A stretch of 64,000 bases of DNA from Bifidobacterium cuniculi (GCF_000741575.1 NZ_JGYV01000001.1:496001-560000); one strand, 5' to 3'; shown: positions 51,162 through 61,235, numbered from the stretch's first letter. The notes: generated by a model from the sequence alone, not told the origin. Translations and numbers: made by a program.

Positions 51162-52367
51162 ATGAAGACACTCAAGGATCTGGGAGACCTCAAGGGCAAG
51201 CGCGTGCTGGTGCGCGCCGACTTCAACGTCCCGCTCGACGGTACGACCATCACCGACGACGGCCGCATCAAGGCAGCACTGCCCACCATCGAGCAGCTGC
51301 GCAAGGACGGCGCCAAGGTCATCCTCATGGCCCACCTCGGCCGCCCGAAGGGCAAGGTCGTCCCCGAACTCTCCCTCGCCCCGGTCGCCAAGCGTCTGAG
51401 CGAACTGCTCGGTTGCGACGTGGTGCTCGCCGAGGACACCTACGGTCCCGACGCCCAGGCCAAGGTCGCTGCCATGCAGGACGGCGACGTGGTGCTTCTC
51501 GAGAACGTGCGCTTCAACCCGGAGGAGACCAGCAAGGACGAGGCCGAACGCGCCGCCTACGCCAAGAAGATCGCCGCCCTTGGCGATGTCTTCGTCTCCG
51601 ACGGTTTCGGTGTTGTCCACCGCGCCCAGGGCTCCAACTACGACGTGGCCGCCGACCTTACCGCAGCGGCCGGTCTCCTGGTCGAGAAGGAAGTCAGCGC
51701 CCTGTCGCGCGCCACCGAGAACCCGGAACGCCCCTTCACCGTCGTGCTCGGCGGTTCCAAGGTCTCCGACAAGCTGGGCGTCATCGAGAACCTGCTCGAC
51801 AAGGCCGACCGTCTCGTCATCGGCGGCGGCATGGTGTTCACCTTCCTCAAGGCCAAGGGCTATGAGGTCGGCACCTCCCTGCTCGAGGAAGACCAAATCG
51901 ACAAGGTCAAGGGCTACATCGAGACCTCGGCGAAGAACGGCGTCGAGCTCGTGCTCCCCGTGGACATCGTCGTCAACAAGGGCTTCCCCGCAGGCGACAC
52001 CCCGATCGACCCGAAGGTCGTGCCGGCAGACCAGATGCCGTCCGGCGAGATGGGCCTCGACATCGGCCCCGAGTCCTGCAAGCTCTTCCACGACAAGATC
52101 GTGGATTCCAAGACCGTGGTCTGGAACGGACCGATGGGCGTGTTCGAGGTGCCGCAGTTCGCCGCGGGCACCCGCGCCGTGGCCCAGGCCCTGGTCGATG
52201 CCACCGCCGAAGGTGCGTTCACCATCGTGGGCGGCGGCGATTCCGCATCCGCGGTGCGCAACCTCGGGTTCCCGGAGGACGGTTTCTCGCACATCTCCAC
52301 CGGCGGCGGCGCATCCCTCGAGTTCCTCGAGGGCAAGGAACTTCCCGGACTGAAGGTCCTGGACTGA
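51162..52367 (+). CDS. pgk: Phosphoglycerate kinase
   Basis: A 401-residue glycolytic enzyme. [11 protein letters not shown] is the signature, AHLGRPKGK and FRFNP-like [13 protein letters not shown] are substrate contacts, and [13 protein letters not shown] near the end binds the nucleotide. ATG 51162 follows GAGAAAGGA; the 21-residue upstream extension is unlikely. It begins the pgk-tpiA-secG block. Confidence 0.97.
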   Translation: MKTLKDLGDLKGKRVLVRADFNVPLDGTTITDDGRIKAALPTIEQLRKDGAKVILMAHLGRPKGKVVPELSLAPVAKRLSELLGCDVVLAEDTYGPDAQAKVAAMQDGDVVLLENVRFNPEETSKDEAERAAYAKKIAALGDVFVSDGFGVVHRAQGSNYDVAADLTAAAGLLVEKEVSALSRATENPERPFTVVLGGSKVSDKLGVIENLLDKADRLVIGGGMVFTFLKAKGYEVGTSLLEEDQIDKVKGYIETSAKNGVELVLPVDIVVNKGFPAGDTPIDPKVVPADQMPSGEMGLDIGPESCKLFHDKIVDSKTVVWNGPMGVFEVPQFAAGTRAVAQALVDATAEGAFTIVGGGDSASAVRNLGFPEDGFSHISTGGGASLEFLEGKELPGLKVLD

Positions 52368-52378
52368 TCCCCCTCGTA

Positions 52379-52410
52379 TGGCCGTGTGCGGACCGATCCG
52401 CACGCGGCCA
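52379..52410 (+). terminator. Intercistronic hairpin between pgk and tpiA
   Basis: A 14-bp stem with one G-U pair (52379-52392 with 52397-52410) and a CCGA loop. No U-tract follows, so it may trim transcription or protect the pgk end of the message. Confidence 0.5.
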
Positions 52411-52443
52411 CGCCACATTCCACCTATCCTAGGGACTTTCCGT

Positions 52444-53247
52444 ATGGCATCGTCACGCATACCCATGGTTGCGGGCAATTGGAAGATGAATTTCGACCAT
52501 CTCGAGGCGACCGCGTTCGTCCAGCGTTTCGCACGTGACCTTCGAGCACGTCGCTTCGACTTCGCCAAGTGCGAGGTGGCGCTCTTCCCTTCCTTCACCT
52601 CGCTCAGGTCCATGCAGGTACTGGTGGAATCCGACAACCTGAAGATACGGTACGGTGCACAGACCGTGTCCGTCACCTCCCAAGGCGCCTTCACGGGCGA
52701 TGTCTCCGCGGACATGATCGCCCGCCTCGGCTGCAGCTACGTCATCGTCGGCCATTCCGAACGCAGGAAGTACCATCCCGAAGACGATGCCAACATCGTG
52801 GACCAGGTCCGGGCAGTGCTCGCAGCCGGCATGCAACCCATCCTGTGCGTGGGCGAAAGCCTGGAAGAACGACGCAAGGGCATCGAACTTGACTTCGCGG
52901 TGGGGCAGGTGCACGACGTAACCCGAGACCTTTCCGACGCGGAAGCCACCCGGCTCATCATCGCCTACGAACCGGTATGGGCCATCGGAACCGGACTGGT
53001 CGCCACCCCGCAGTCCGCGCAGGACGCCGCCCGTGCCTTCCGTGAAGACCTCCGCGCCACCTTCGACGGCCAGGTCGCCGGGACCGTGCGCGTCCTCTAT
53101 GGCGGATCGGTCACCTCCCGCAATGCCATCGAACTCATCGAGGAACCGGACGTCGACGGATTCCTCATCGGAGGCGCCGCACTCCACGTCGACGAGCTCA
53201 CCAAGATCTGCATGGAGACATTGGCCATCACATCTTCACAAAAATGA
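52444..53247 (+). CDS. tpiA: Triosephosphate isomerase
   Basis: A 267-residue glycolytic barrel enzyme. The N-terminal VAGNWKMN lysine, GHSERRKYHPED histidine and AYEPVWAIGTG glutamate are the catalytic residues. VRVLYGGSVTSRNA and GFLIGGAAL are phosphate contacts. The start ATG 52444 lies after AGGGAC with a weak binding site, so coupling to pgk is possible. Confidence 0.97.
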   Translation: MASSRIPMVAGNWKMNFDHLEATAFVQRFARDLRARRFDFAKCEVALFPSFTSLRSMQVLVESDNLKIRYGAQTVSVTSQGAFTGDVSADMIARLGCSYVIVGHSERRKYHPEDDANIVDQVRAVLAAGMQPILCVGESLEERRKGIELDFAVGQVHDVTRDLSDAEATRLIIAYEPVWAIGTGLVATPQSAQDAARAFREDLRATFDGQVAGTVRVLYGGSVTSRNAIELIEEPDVDGFLIGGAALHVDELTKICMETLAITSSQK

Positions 53248-53311
53248 CGGGACTTTCTCAACGCCATACGCTATGGTAGTACGAGGAAAAACAAGTTCTG
53301 GAGGTTCCCTA

Positions 53312-53569
53312 GTGTCCGCTATCGCAGTAGTAAAGCTGATTCTGCAGATCGTGCTGGTCGTGCTGTCCCTGATCCTGACCCTGCTCATCCTGATGCACAA
53401 GGGCAAGGGCGGCGGCCTGTCCGACATGTTCGGTGGTGGCCTCACGCAGAACGCCGGATCCTCCGGTGTCGCGGAAAAGAACCTGAACCGGTGGACGGTG
53501 ATCATTGCCTTGGTATGGGTCGCCATCATCGTCGCACTCGGCCTGTTCACCAAGTTCAACCTGGTCTGA
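53312..53569 (+). CDS. secG: Preprotein translocase subunit SecG
   Basis: An 85-residue inner-membrane protein with two helices (about 5-23 and 62-80) separated by a glycine-rich loop KGKGGGLSDMFGGG, which is diagnostic. GTG 53312 follows TGGAGG. It accompanies SecYE during protein export. It closes the glycolytic block, as in other actinobacteria. Confidence 0.93.
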   Translation: MSAIAVVKLILQIVLVVLSLILTLLILMHKGKGGGLSDMFGGGLTQNAGSSGVAEKNLNRWTVIIALVWVAIIVALGLFTKFNLV

Positions 53570-53586
53570 GGGCCACAACCCACCGC

Positions 53587-53627
53587 AAACCCATGGACCC
53601 CGGTCGTCGGGAATCCATGGGTTTTCC
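53587..53627 (+). terminator. Terminator of secG
   Basis: An 11-bp stem, 53587-53597 with 53614-53624, followed by TTTTCC-type bases. It lies 18 bases after the secG stop. Confidence 0.75.
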
Positions 53628-53674
53628 ATATGCGCATTGTCCATATCCCAGGCACGAGGGAGAGGGAACCATCC

Positions 53675-54505
53675 ATGAACCGACCGGTGGTCATCGCCGA
53701 CCTAGACGGCACCATGCTGCACGACGCACCCACCTTCGAACAGCGTGCACTGTCCACGTACACCATCGATACCGTCGACCGGCTGCACCAGGCAGGCATC
53801 AGGCTCGCCATCGCAACCGCACGTCCAGTGAGCACCGGATTGTCCATGGTGAACCAACTACATGCCGACGCATGCATCTACCTCAACGGGGCACTCGTGG
53901 ATTTCGATCCCGCACATTCCGACTTTGCATCGTTGACCGGCGTCAACGACCACGCCGCAGGACACCTGCGCAAGATCGGCTTCGACTCGGACAAGGCGGC
54001 AGCCCTCTGCCGTCGCATCACCGAGTCAATCGGCAACGTGGAGATCGGCATCGTCATGGACGATGTACGGTACACCAATTTCGACGTCACGAAATACTGG
54101 ACCACCCAGACTTGGCGTCCCTCCGACTTCACCGACGTTCCCCAAGGCACCGCCGACAAGATCATCATCTTCCCGGACAGCGCAGAGCAGGCCGAAGCCA
54201 TCCGTCCCCTCATCCCGGACGATTTCACCGTCCACGTCTCCGAGGGACGCATGTGGATGCTCATGCATCCGCATGCCAACAAGGAGCATGCCGCCCAACT
54301 CCTGTGCCGCAATTGGGGAGTGCAGCCCGACGACCTCGTCGCCTTCGGCGACGACACCATCGACATCGGTATGATGCAGTTCGCGGGGACCGGAGTCGCC
54401 GTGAGCAACGCCGACCCAACGGTCCTGGACATCGCCGACGCCATCGCCCCGAGCAACAATGACGATGGCGTCGCCCGATGGATCAATGCCCACATATTGA
54501 ACTGA
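53675..54505 (+). CDS. Cof-type HAD phosphatase
   Basis: A 276-residue cytoplasmic sugar-phosphatase-like protein. Motif I is IADLDGTML, motif II IATARPVS, and the metal-site end is VAFGDDTIDIGMMQFAG. The large cap domain between is the Cof type. ATG 53675 follows GAGGGAGAGGGAACC. The substrate is unknown. A TTGAAC hexamer lies at its last codons, 54497-54502, and begins the motif cluster that runs into the next gene. Confidence 0.9.
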   Translation: MNRPVVIADLDGTMLHDAPTFEQRALSTYTIDTVDRLHQAGIRLAIATARPVSTGLSMVNQLHADACIYLNGALVDFDPAHSDFASLTGVNDHAAGHLRKIGFDSDKAAALCRRITESIGNVEIGIVMDDVRYTNFDVTKYWTTQTWRPSDFTDVPQGTADKIIIFPDSAEQAEAIRPLIPDDFTVHVSEGRMWMLMHPHANKEHAAQLLCRNWGVQPDDLVAFGDDTIDIGMMQFAGTGVAVSNADPTVLDIADAIAPSNNDDGVARWINAHILN

Positions 54506-54527
54506 TGCCATACCGACAGCATCGAAA

Positions 54528-55092
54528 GTTCAACAAGGCAAGGACCTTAACATGAACCATGTTGAACTCTCTGTCTCTATACTCTCTTCGCGTTGAACCA
54601 TGTTGAACTCATTTACAAAAGTTCAAGATTGAACCGTGTCGGCATACCGGCTTTGAACCCAGAAAGTCCAATCATCCTGCTACAATGAACCCCGTTGTGT
54701 TGAACCAAGGACAGGGAGCACCTCATGACAGCATCGTTTGCGGACAGGCTCAACGAGGCCATGGAACTGCGCGGCATCAAGCAAATCGACTTCGTCCACG
54801 CGGCACAGGACCACGGTATCAAGCTGGGGAAGAGCCACATCAGCCAGTACGCCAGCGGCAAGACCAGGCCGCGGGAGGAAATCGAGGCGTTCCTGGCGGC
54901 CGTGCTCGGCGTGAACGTCCAATGGCTTGAGGGATACGACGTTCCCATCAATGAACACGTCCCCAGCCTTGCCTCCTACAACAAGAGTTCAACGACTTCA
55001 AACATTGAACCGCTGGAGGAAAGTGTTGAACTTGACGAAAGTTCAATTTCCGTCAGTGATACTGTGGCCGCATCCTCGTCTCCGGGGTTCAA
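54528..55092. repeat. TTGAAC/GTTCAA hexamer cluster spanning promoter and coding linker
   Basis: TTGAAC is found at 54562, 54593, 54603, 54629, 54653, 54700, 55005 and 55026; GTTCAA at 54528, 54621, 54987, 55041 and 55087. Near matches ATGAAC occur at 54552 and 54685. A 17-base segment TGAACCATGTTGAACTC is repeated at 54553 and 54594, and GTTCAA-GA-TTGAAC at 54621-54634 is a perfect inverted pair. Sites continue inside the coding linker of the gene that starts at 54725. A TACAAT at 54681-54686 is a possible -10. This is the pattern expected of a multi-site operator; the binding protein is probably the HTH domain encoded just behind, by inference. Confidence 0.65.
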
Positions 55093-56383
55093 CGCGGATG
55101 TACAGAACCCATCCTTCACGGACATTCCCTCATCAGTGAACCAGGACAACGACAAAGGACACCCCATGGCAAGGACCTTCAGCAAATCCACCAAACTGGA
55201 CAACGTACTCTACGACGTCCGCGGACCGGTCGTACAGGAGGCAGCCCGCATGGAGGCAGCCGGCACCCACGTGCTCAAGCTCAACATCGGGAATCCGGCT
55301 CCTTTCGGGTTCCGCACCCCCGACGAAGTGATCTACGACATGGCACAGCAACTCACCGAGTCGGAAGGCTACTCCGCATCCAAGGGCCTGTTCTCCGCGC
55401 GCAAGGCCATCATGCAGTATGCACAGATCAAGGGACTGCCCAATGTCGGCATCGAGGACATCTACACCGGCAACGGGGTGAGCGAACTGATCAACCTGAG
55501 CATGTCCGCATTGTTGGACAACGGGGACGAAGTGCTCCTGCCGAGTCCCGACTATCCGCTCTGGACCGCCTGCGTCACGCTGGCAGGAGGCAAGCCGGTC
55601 CACTACGTCTGCGACGAACAGTCAGACTGGTATCCGGACCTCGAAGACATGCGCTCCAAGATCACCGACCGCACCAAGGCCATCGTCATCATCAATCCCA
55701 ACAATCCCACCGGGGCGCTCTATCCGAAGGAAGTCCTGGAGGAGATCGTCCAGATTGCCCGTGAGCACCAGCTCATCATCTTCTCCGACGAAATCTACGA
55801 CCGGCTCGTCATGGACGGCTTGGAGCATACGTCCATCGCATCCTTGGCCCCCGATCTGTTCTGCGTCACCTACAGCGGCCTGTCCAAGTCGCATATGATC
55901 GCCGGCTTCCGCATCGGATGGATGATCCTGTCAGGCAACAAGGCCTTGGCCAGGGACTACATCGAAGGGCTTGACATGCTCACCAACATGCGCATCTGCT
56001 CGAACGTGCCGGCGCAAGCCATCGTGCAGACGGCGCTTGGCGGACACCAAAGCGTCAAGGACTACATCGTCCCCGGCGGCCGCATCTACGAACAGCGCGA
56101 ATACATCTATGAGGCACTCAATTCGATTCCCGGCATCACCGCCGTCAAGCCGAAGGCCGCGTTCTACATCTTCCCGAAGATCGACACCAAGCGCTTCCAC
56201 ATCACCGACGACGAACAGTTTGCCGTCGACCTCCTGCACAACGAGAAACTGCTGATCGTGCAGGGGACAGGCTTCAACTGGCATGCACCTGACCACTTCC
56301 GCGTAGTGTACCTCCCGCGAGTCGAGGTGCTCAAGGATGCCGTAGGCAAGATGCAGCACTTCTTCGGCTACTACCGTCAGTAA
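54725..56383 (+). CDS. XRE-type helix-turn-helix fused to an AlaA-like aminotransferase
   Basis: A 552-residue protein. Residues about 1-70 form an XRE/Cro-like DNA-binding domain (LNEAMELRGIKQ, SHISQYASGKTRPRE). A Ser/Glu/Asn-rich linker occupies 78-147. From Met148 on it is a class I PLP aminotransferase of the AlaA/alanine-valine type (LKLNIGNPAPFGF, INPNNPTGALYP, the PLP lysine in SGLSKSHMIAGFRIGW). ATG 54725 has only AGGGAG ahead. AAAGGAC lies seven bases before ATG 55166 (Met148), so a free 405-residue aminotransferase could also be made. The gene is flanked by the TTGAAC cluster, pointing to autoregulation. Relatives in bifidobacteria have this domain pair. Confidence 0.88.
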   Translation: MTASFADRLNEAMELRGIKQIDFVHAAQDHGIKLGKSHISQYASGKTRPREEIEAFLAAVLGVNVQWLEGYDVPINEHVPSLASYNKSSTTSNIEPLEESVELDESSISVSDTVAASSSPGFNADVQNPSFTDIPSSVNQDNDKGHPMARTFSKSTKLDNVLYDVRGPVVQEAARMEAAGTHVLKLNIGNPAPFGFRTPDEVIYDMAQQLTESEGYSASKGLFSARKAIMQYAQIKGLPNVGIEDIYTGNGVSELINLSMSALLDNGDEVLLPSPDYPLWTACVTLAGGKPVHYVCDEQSDWYPDLEDMRSKITDRTKAIVIINPNNPTGALYPKEVLEEIVQIAREHQLIIFSDEIYDRLVMDGLEHTSIASLAPDLFCVTYSGLSKSHMIAGFRIGWMILSGNKALARDYIEGLDMLTNMRICSNVPAQAIVQTALGGHQSVKDYIVPGGRIYEQREYIYEALNSIPGITAVKPKAAFYIFPKIDTKRFHITDDEQFAVDLLHNEKLLIVQGTGFNWHAPDHFRVVYLPRVEVLKDAVGKMQHFFGYYRQ

Positions 56384-56432
56384 GCCACTTCCCGTGTGAC
56401 CGGGAGATGGCTTCGCACCGGTCCCGTCGCAA

Positions 56433-56482
56433 GCATGAAGGGAGGGGCGCAATCCGCAAGGATCGCGCCCCTCCCTTCATGC
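56433..56482. terminator. Bidirectional terminator between the aminotransferase gene and tal
   Basis: An 18-bp perfect stem (56433-56450 with 56465-56482) and a 14-base loop in the gap between convergent genes. Confidence 0.8.
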
Positions 56483-56525
56483 GTCATCGTTCACGGGATG
56501 ATCCGGATGACAAGGTGGACTCCAC

Positions 56526-57632
56526 TCAGCCGTTCACGCGGTCGATGCCGGACTGGACATCCTCGAGCACCGAATCCCAGGACTTGATGAAGGCGGCGAC
56601 GCCGTCGGCCTCAAGCTTGTCGGTGACATCCTTGAAGTTGATGCCGACCTCGGCCAGCTCGTCCATGACGTCATGGGCCTCGTCGTAGTTGCCGGAGATG
56701 ATGCCCAGCGTGGCGTCACCGTGATCGGCGACGGCCATGAGGGTCTTCTCAGGCATCGTGTTGACGACATCCTTGGCCACGAGCTCGTCGACATACTTGG
56801 TGTCGGAGTAGGCGGCGTTCTTGGTGCCGGTGGAAGCCCACAGCGGACGCTGCTTCTTGGCGCCCTTGGCCTCGAGGTCGGCCCAGCGCGGATCCTCGGC
56901 AAACTTCTTCTCGAAGAGCTCGTATGCGAGACGGGCGTTGGCGACGGCCGCCTGGCCCATGAGGCCCTTGGCCTTCTCGGAACCGATTTCCTCGAGCTGC
57001 TTGTCGACTGCGGTATCCACGCGGGAGACGAAGAAGGAGGCCACGGAGGCGATGTGCTCCAGGTCATGGCCGTTGGCGGCAGCCTGGGCGATGCCCTCGA
57101 TGAAGGCGTCGATGACCTGTTCGTAGCGCTCGAGCGAGAAGATCAGGGTGACGTTCACCGAGATGCCCTTGGCCAGGGTGGCGGTGATGGCCGGCAGGCC
57201 CTCGAGGGTCGCCGGGATCTTGATCATGGCGTTCGGGCGGTTGACCTTCTCCCAGAGCTCGACGGCCTGCTTCTCGGTGGCTTCCGTCTCATGGGCCAGA
57301 CGGGGATCGACCTCGATGGAGACACGGCCGTTGACGTAGTCGGAATCCTCGGCAACATCCTTGAAGATGTCGCAGGCGTTGCGCACGTCGGTGGTGGTGA
57401 GCTCGCGGATGGCGGTCTCCACGTCGACCTTGCCCAGTTCCTTGAGCTGCTCGTCGTACGGACCGACCTGGCTCAGGGCCTTCTGGAAGATGGAGGGGTT
57501 GGTGGTCACGCCGACCACGTTGTCGTTCTTGATGAGCTCTTCCAGGTTGCCGGAGGTGATGCGGGTGCGGGACAGGTCGTCCAGCCAGATCGACACGCCA
57601 GCGTCAGAAATCTTCTGGGTAGCTTCAGTCAT
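56526..57632 (-). CDS. tal: Transaldolase
   Basis: A 368-residue enzyme of the pentose phosphate pathway and of the bifid shunt, moving dihydroxyacetone units. GVTTNPSIFQKAL is the N-terminal signature, and the Schiff-base lysine is in MIKIPATLEGL. ATG 57632 follows AGTAGGAGAAACAAACA. It lies 108 bases downstream of tkt on the same strand, with a hairpin between, so tkt and tal can share a transcript. Confidence 0.96.
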   Translation of the reverse strand: MTEATQKISDAGVSIWLDDLSRTRITSGNLEELIKNDNVVGVTTNPSIFQKALSQVGPYDEQLKELGKVDVETAIRELTTTDVRNACDIFKDVAEDSDYVNGRVSIEVDPRLAHETEATEKQAVELWEKVNRPNAMIKIPATLEGLPAITATLAKGISVNVTLIFSLERYEQVIDAFIEGIAQAAANGHDLEHIASVASFFVSRVDTAVDKQLEEIGSEKAKGLMGQAAVANARLAYELFEKKFAEDPRWADLEAKGAKKQRPLWASTGTKNAAYSDTKYVDELVAKDVVNTMPEKTLMAVADHGDATLGIISGNYDEAHDVMDELAEVGINFKDVTDKLEADGVAAFIKSWDSVLEDVQSGIDRVNG

Positions 57633-57691
57633 TGTTTGTTTCTCCTACTTGATTGTTGGATGAAAAATACGGGCCGGTGTTGGCGGCAGGG

Positions 57692-57730
57692 GAGGGGGCG
57701 GGCCTCACGATTGGGCAGACCCGCCCCCTC
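57692..57730 (-). terminator. Hairpin between tkt and tal
   Basis: An 11-bp GC-rich stem (57692-57702 with 57720-57730). It lies just after the tkt stop on the minus strand and lacks a U-tract; probably a partial terminator or stabiliser. Confidence 0.45.
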
Positions 57731-57740
57731 ATGGTTTGGT

Positions 57741-59837
57741 TCAGCGTGCAGCTTCGATGGAGTCCTTGGCGGCTTCCACCACATGCTCGGCGGTGATGCC
57801 GAGGTCAATCATGTTCTGCGCGCCATCGCCCTGCAGGCCGAACTGCTCGATGGAGACAGGCTTGCCATAGGTGCCGAGGTACTTGTACCACGGGGTGGCA
57901 ATGCCGGCCTCGACGGAGACGCGGGCCTTGACGGAGGCGGGAAGCACGGACTCCTTGTACTCGTCGTCCTGCTCCTCGAACCACTCCATGCAGACCATGG
58001 AGACGACGCGGGCCTTGATGCCTTCGCCGGCCAGTGTCTTGGCAGCCTCGACTGCCCACTGGACCTCGGAACCGGTGGCCATGATGATCACGTCCGGGGT
58101 GCCTTCGGTGTCGACGAGGATGTAGCCACCCTTCTTCACGCCGTCCTTGGCCTTGTCGGCGGTCTCGGCGAGGGTCGGGACACCCTGGCGGGTCAGCACG
58201 AGGGCTGCTGGCAGGGTGTTGTCCTTCTCGAAGAAGGCACGGTACGCCTCGGCGGTCTCCCACTGGTCGGCAGGGCGCACGACCTCGAATTGCGGGATGG
58301 CGCGGAAGGAATCGAGGTGCTCGACCGGCTGGTGGGTCGGGCCATCCTCGCCCAGCGCCACGGAATCATGGGTCCAGATGAACAGGTTCGGAATCTCCAT
58401 GAGGGCGGCCAGACGCACAGCTGCACGCTCATAGTCGGCGAACTGGAAGAAGGTGCCGGAGAACGGTCGGGTGTCGGAGCCCAGCAGGATACCGTTGGTG
58501 ATGCAGCCGGAGGCGAACTCGCGCACGCCGAAGTGCAGCTGGCGGCCATAGGGCGAGCAGTCCGGCCACTGGGTGGTGGCGTACTTCGCCGGGGCGAAGG
58601 ACTGGGCACCCTTGATGTTGGTGTTGTTGGAGCCACCGAGGTCGGCGGAACCGCCCCACAGCTCGGGCATGACCGGGGCGATGGCGTTGATGACGTTGCC
58701 GGAGGCCTTGCGGGTGGCGACCTTGGCGCCGACCTCGAAGGAAGCCTCGAGCTCGTCGATGGCCTGGTCGAAGCCCTCGGGCAGCTTGCCCGACTTGATG
58801 CGCTCGTACAGGGCGGCCTTGTCCGGATTGGCGGCCTTCCACTGGTCGAAGGCGGCGTCCCACTCGGCATGGGCCTTGGCGCCGCGTTGTGCGACCTCAC
58901 GGGCGTGGGCGAGGGCTTCCTCATCCACCTCGAAGGTCTTGACCGGGTCGAAGCCGAGCAGCTTCTTGAGACCGGCGACGGCTTCCTCGCCCAGGGCGGA
59001 GCCATGGGAGGACGGATCGTTGGTCTTGCCCGGGGTCGGCCATGCAATCAGGGTGTCGACCTTGATGAAGTGCGGCTTGTCGGTGACCTGCTCGGCCTTC
59101 TCGATGACCTTGGCCAGGCCCTCGATGTCCTCCTTGTAGGAGCCGTCGGGCTGGATGAAGCTGAACTCGTCGGTGTACCAGCCGTAGGCTTCGTAGCGCT
59201 TGAGCACGTCCTCGGCGAAGGCGATCTTGGTCTCGCCCTCGATCTGGATGTGGTTCGCGTCGAAGATCACGAAAAGGTTGCCGAGTTCCTGGTTGCCTGC
59301 CAGGGAGGAAGCCTCGGAGGAGACGCCTTCCTCGACGTCGCCTTCACCGCAGATGACCCACACCTTGTGGTCGAAGGGGGACTTGCCGGCCTCGGTGTCG
59401 GGGTCGAGTAGGCCGCGCTCGAAACGCTGACCGTATGCGAAGCCCACTGCGGAGGCCAGGCCCTGGCCCAGGGGGCCGGTGGTCATTTCGATGCCCGGGG
59501 TCAGGCCCACTTCCGGGTGGCCCGGCGTGCGGGTGTCCTTGCCGCCGCGGAAGTACTTGAGATCGTCGAGCGTCACCCCATAACCGGAGAAGTACAGCTG
59601 CACGTACTGGGTGAGGGAGGCATGGCCGCCGGAGAGGATGAAGCGGTCACGACCGGCCCAGTCGGGATCGTTCGGGTCGTGCTTGATGAAACGCTGGTAG
59701 AGCGTGTAGGCGATCGGAGCCAGGGAAACAGGCGAACCGGGATGTCCGTGGCCGGCCTTCTGCACGGCGTCGGCGGACAGGACCTTCGCCATCTTGATGG
59801 CGCGCTCGTCCAGTTCAGACCAGGTGTTATCGGTCAT
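57741..59837 (-). CDS. tkt: Transketolase
   Basis: A 698-residue thiamine-diphosphate enzyme. [15 protein letters not shown] and [11 protein letters not shown] open the protein; [20 protein letters not shown] is the ThDP/metal motif, and [17 protein letters not shown] the pyrimidine domain with catalytic histidine and glutamate. With transaldolase it interconverts sugars for the fructose-6-phosphate shunt of bifidobacteria. ATG 59837 follows GGAAGGAAAG. Confidence 0.97.
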   Translation of the reverse strand: MTDNTWSELDERAIKMAKVLSADAVQKAGHGHPGSPVSLAPIAYTLYQRFIKHDPNDPDWAGRDRFILSGGHASLTQYVQLYFSGYGVTLDDLKYFRGGKDTRTPGHPEVGLTPGIEMTTGPLGQGLASAVGFAYGQRFERGLLDPDTEAGKSPFDHKVWVICGEGDVEEGVSSEASSLAGNQELGNLFVIFDANHIQIEGETKIAFAEDVLKRYEAYGWYTDEFSFIQPDGSYKEDIEGLAKVIEKAEQVTDKPHFIKVDTLIAWPTPGKTNDPSSHGSALGEEAVAGLKKLLGFDPVKTFEVDEEALAHAREVAQRGAKAHAEWDAAFDQWKAANPDKAALYERIKSGKLPEGFDQAIDELEASFEVGAKVATRKASGNVINAIAPVMPELWGGSADLGGSNNTNIKGAQSFAPAKYATTQWPDCSPYGRQLHFGVREFASGCITNGILLGSDTRPFSGTFFQFADYERAAVRLAALMEIPNLFIWTHDSVALGEDGPTHQPVEHLDSFRAIPQFEVVRPADQWETAEAYRAFFEKDNTLPAALVLTRQGVPTLAETADKAKDGVKKGGYILVDTEGTPDVIIMATGSEVQWAVEAAKTLAGEGIKARVVSMVCMEWFEEQDDEYKESVLPASVKARVSVEAGIATPWYKYLGTYGKPVSIEQFGLQGDGAQNMIDLGITAEHVVEAAKDSIEAAR

Positions 59838-60061
59838 AGGTGATCAACTTTCCTTCCAATACTTCGGGCGTGGCCGTCGCGGCTTGGTGCCGCCCGATTC
59901 CATGCCCTTCACATTGCCCTTACATACTAGCCGCCGCAAACGACGAGGCGATTCGCGTTTGGCGTGTTCGCCGCCCATTGCCTTCCACCGGCCATACGGG
60001 GCGCCCCATCATGTGCCTGCCGCCATGGCCGTGCATGGGGAAATTTGCTGACAGTGAGAGA
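59838..60061. promoter_or_regulatory. Intergenic region between divergent tkt and hrcA
   Basis: The 345-base gap between tkt and hrcA holds no gene. The tkt side shows only its binding site GGAAGGAAAG, with no clear promoter. The hrcA side holds the CIRCE element (separate entry). Confidence 0.3.
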
Positions 60062-60094
60062 CTAGCACTCCATGACCAAGAGTGCTTATACAAT
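60062..60094 (+). promoter_or_regulatory. CIRCE element with overlapping promoter
   Basis: CTAGCACTC at 60062-60070, nine bases, then GAGTGCTTA at 60080-60088. This matches the TTAGCACTC-N9-GAGTGCTAA operator of HrcA with one change in each arm. A -10-like TATACAAT overlaps its right end. HrcA should repress hrcA-dnaJ until heat shock. Confidence 0.9.
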
Positions 60095-60182
60095 GGGTCC
60101 ATATTCTTCATATGCGTTCCGCGTACGGGGACCCCAACGGACGTCATGCCCTCGCGCGCAGTCATGAAGGAGGCTTCGAACC

Positions 60183-61235
60183 ATGACCCAGACACGTCGC
60201 ATGCAGGTATTGCGCGCCGTCGTCGAGGACTACATCCATACCCAGGAACCCGTCGGCTCGGCCACGCTCATCGGCCACCACGACTTCGGCGTGAGCTCGG
60301 CCACCATCCGCAAGGACATGAGCGCCCTGGAGCAGGAAGGCTACCTGGACCAGCCGCATACATCGGCCGGGCGCATCCCCACCGAGTCGGCATACCGCTA
60401 TTTCGTGGACACGCTCGGCGGGAACGAATCGCTGCGTGCCACCGGAAATGCGACATTGCCGCGCCTGCTCGATGGCGCGGTCAGCCTCCAGGACGCCCTA
60501 CAGCGTGCAGCACGCGCCGTATCGCACTGCACTGGACAGGTGGCCGTCGTGACCGCCCCCGCACTCCCCAGGTCACGGCTCCGGCATCTCGAACTCATCA
60601 CTGCCTCATCGCATGCCGTACTGGCCGTGGTCGTCACCGACACAGGCCGGGTGGCGCAACACATCATCTCCATGCCGTCCCTGCCGCAGTCCGACGAGTT
60701 GGCCACTCTTTGCTCCGCGATCAACACCCGGTGCGCCACCATGACACTGCACGACACCGCCGAGGCCATCCGTGCCGTCCCGTTGCATGACAGTGACCTG
60801 GCGCAATTCGTCTCGATCCTCTCAGGCGCCTTCGAGGACCTCGCCGATGAGGAACACGCCGATGATCTCTTCATGTCCGGCATGTCCTCCCTGGCACGGC
60901 AGCGCTCCTCGGCAGCGGACCTTGCGCCCCTGTTCGACACCTTGGAGGAACGCGGTGCGTTGGCGCACCTCATGAGTGCGGTCAGTGCCGCCGCCTCCTC
61001 CAGGAGCGACGACGTCGGCGTCGCCATCGGATCGGAGACCAAGACGCCCGGACTGCTGCACGCCGCAGTCATCAGCACCGGGTATGGCAGCACGATGGAC
61101 GGGGACGGGCCAATCGCCTTCGTGGGCTCCATCGGTCCCACCCACATGGATTATGCAGTGGCCATGGCATCCGTCCGCGCAGTCGCCCGTTACCTCACCT
61201 CGTTCCTCTCCCACGGACAGGACGACCCTGACTGA
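60183..61235 (+). CDS. hrcA: Heat-inducible transcription repressor HrcA
   Basis: A 350-residue repressor. The winged helix at the N-terminus reads MQVLRAVVEDYIHTQEPVGS and SSATIRKDMSALEQEGYL, followed by TSAGRIPTESAYRYFVD. The C-terminal GAF-like part ends in FVGSIGPTHMDYAVAMASVR. ATG 60183 follows AAGGAGGC. It is transcribed with dnaJ under a CIRCE site, as in many Gram-positives. groEL is not in the window. Confidence 0.96.
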   Translation: MTQTRRMQVLRAVVEDYIHTQEPVGSATLIGHHDFGVSSATIRKDMSALEQEGYLDQPHTSAGRIPTESAYRYFVDTLGGNESLRATGNATLPRLLDGAVSLQDALQRAARAVSHCTGQVAVVTAPALPRSRLRHLELITASSHAVLAVVVTDTGRVAQHIISMPSLPQSDELATLCSAINTRCATMTLHDTAEAIRAVPLHDSDLAQFVSILSGAFEDLADEEHADDLFMSGMSSLARQRSSAADLAPLFDTLEERGALAHLMSAVSAAASSRSDDVGVAIGSETKTPGLLHAAVISTGYGSTMDGDGPIAFVGSIGPTHMDYAVAMASVRAVARYLTSFLSHGQDDPD

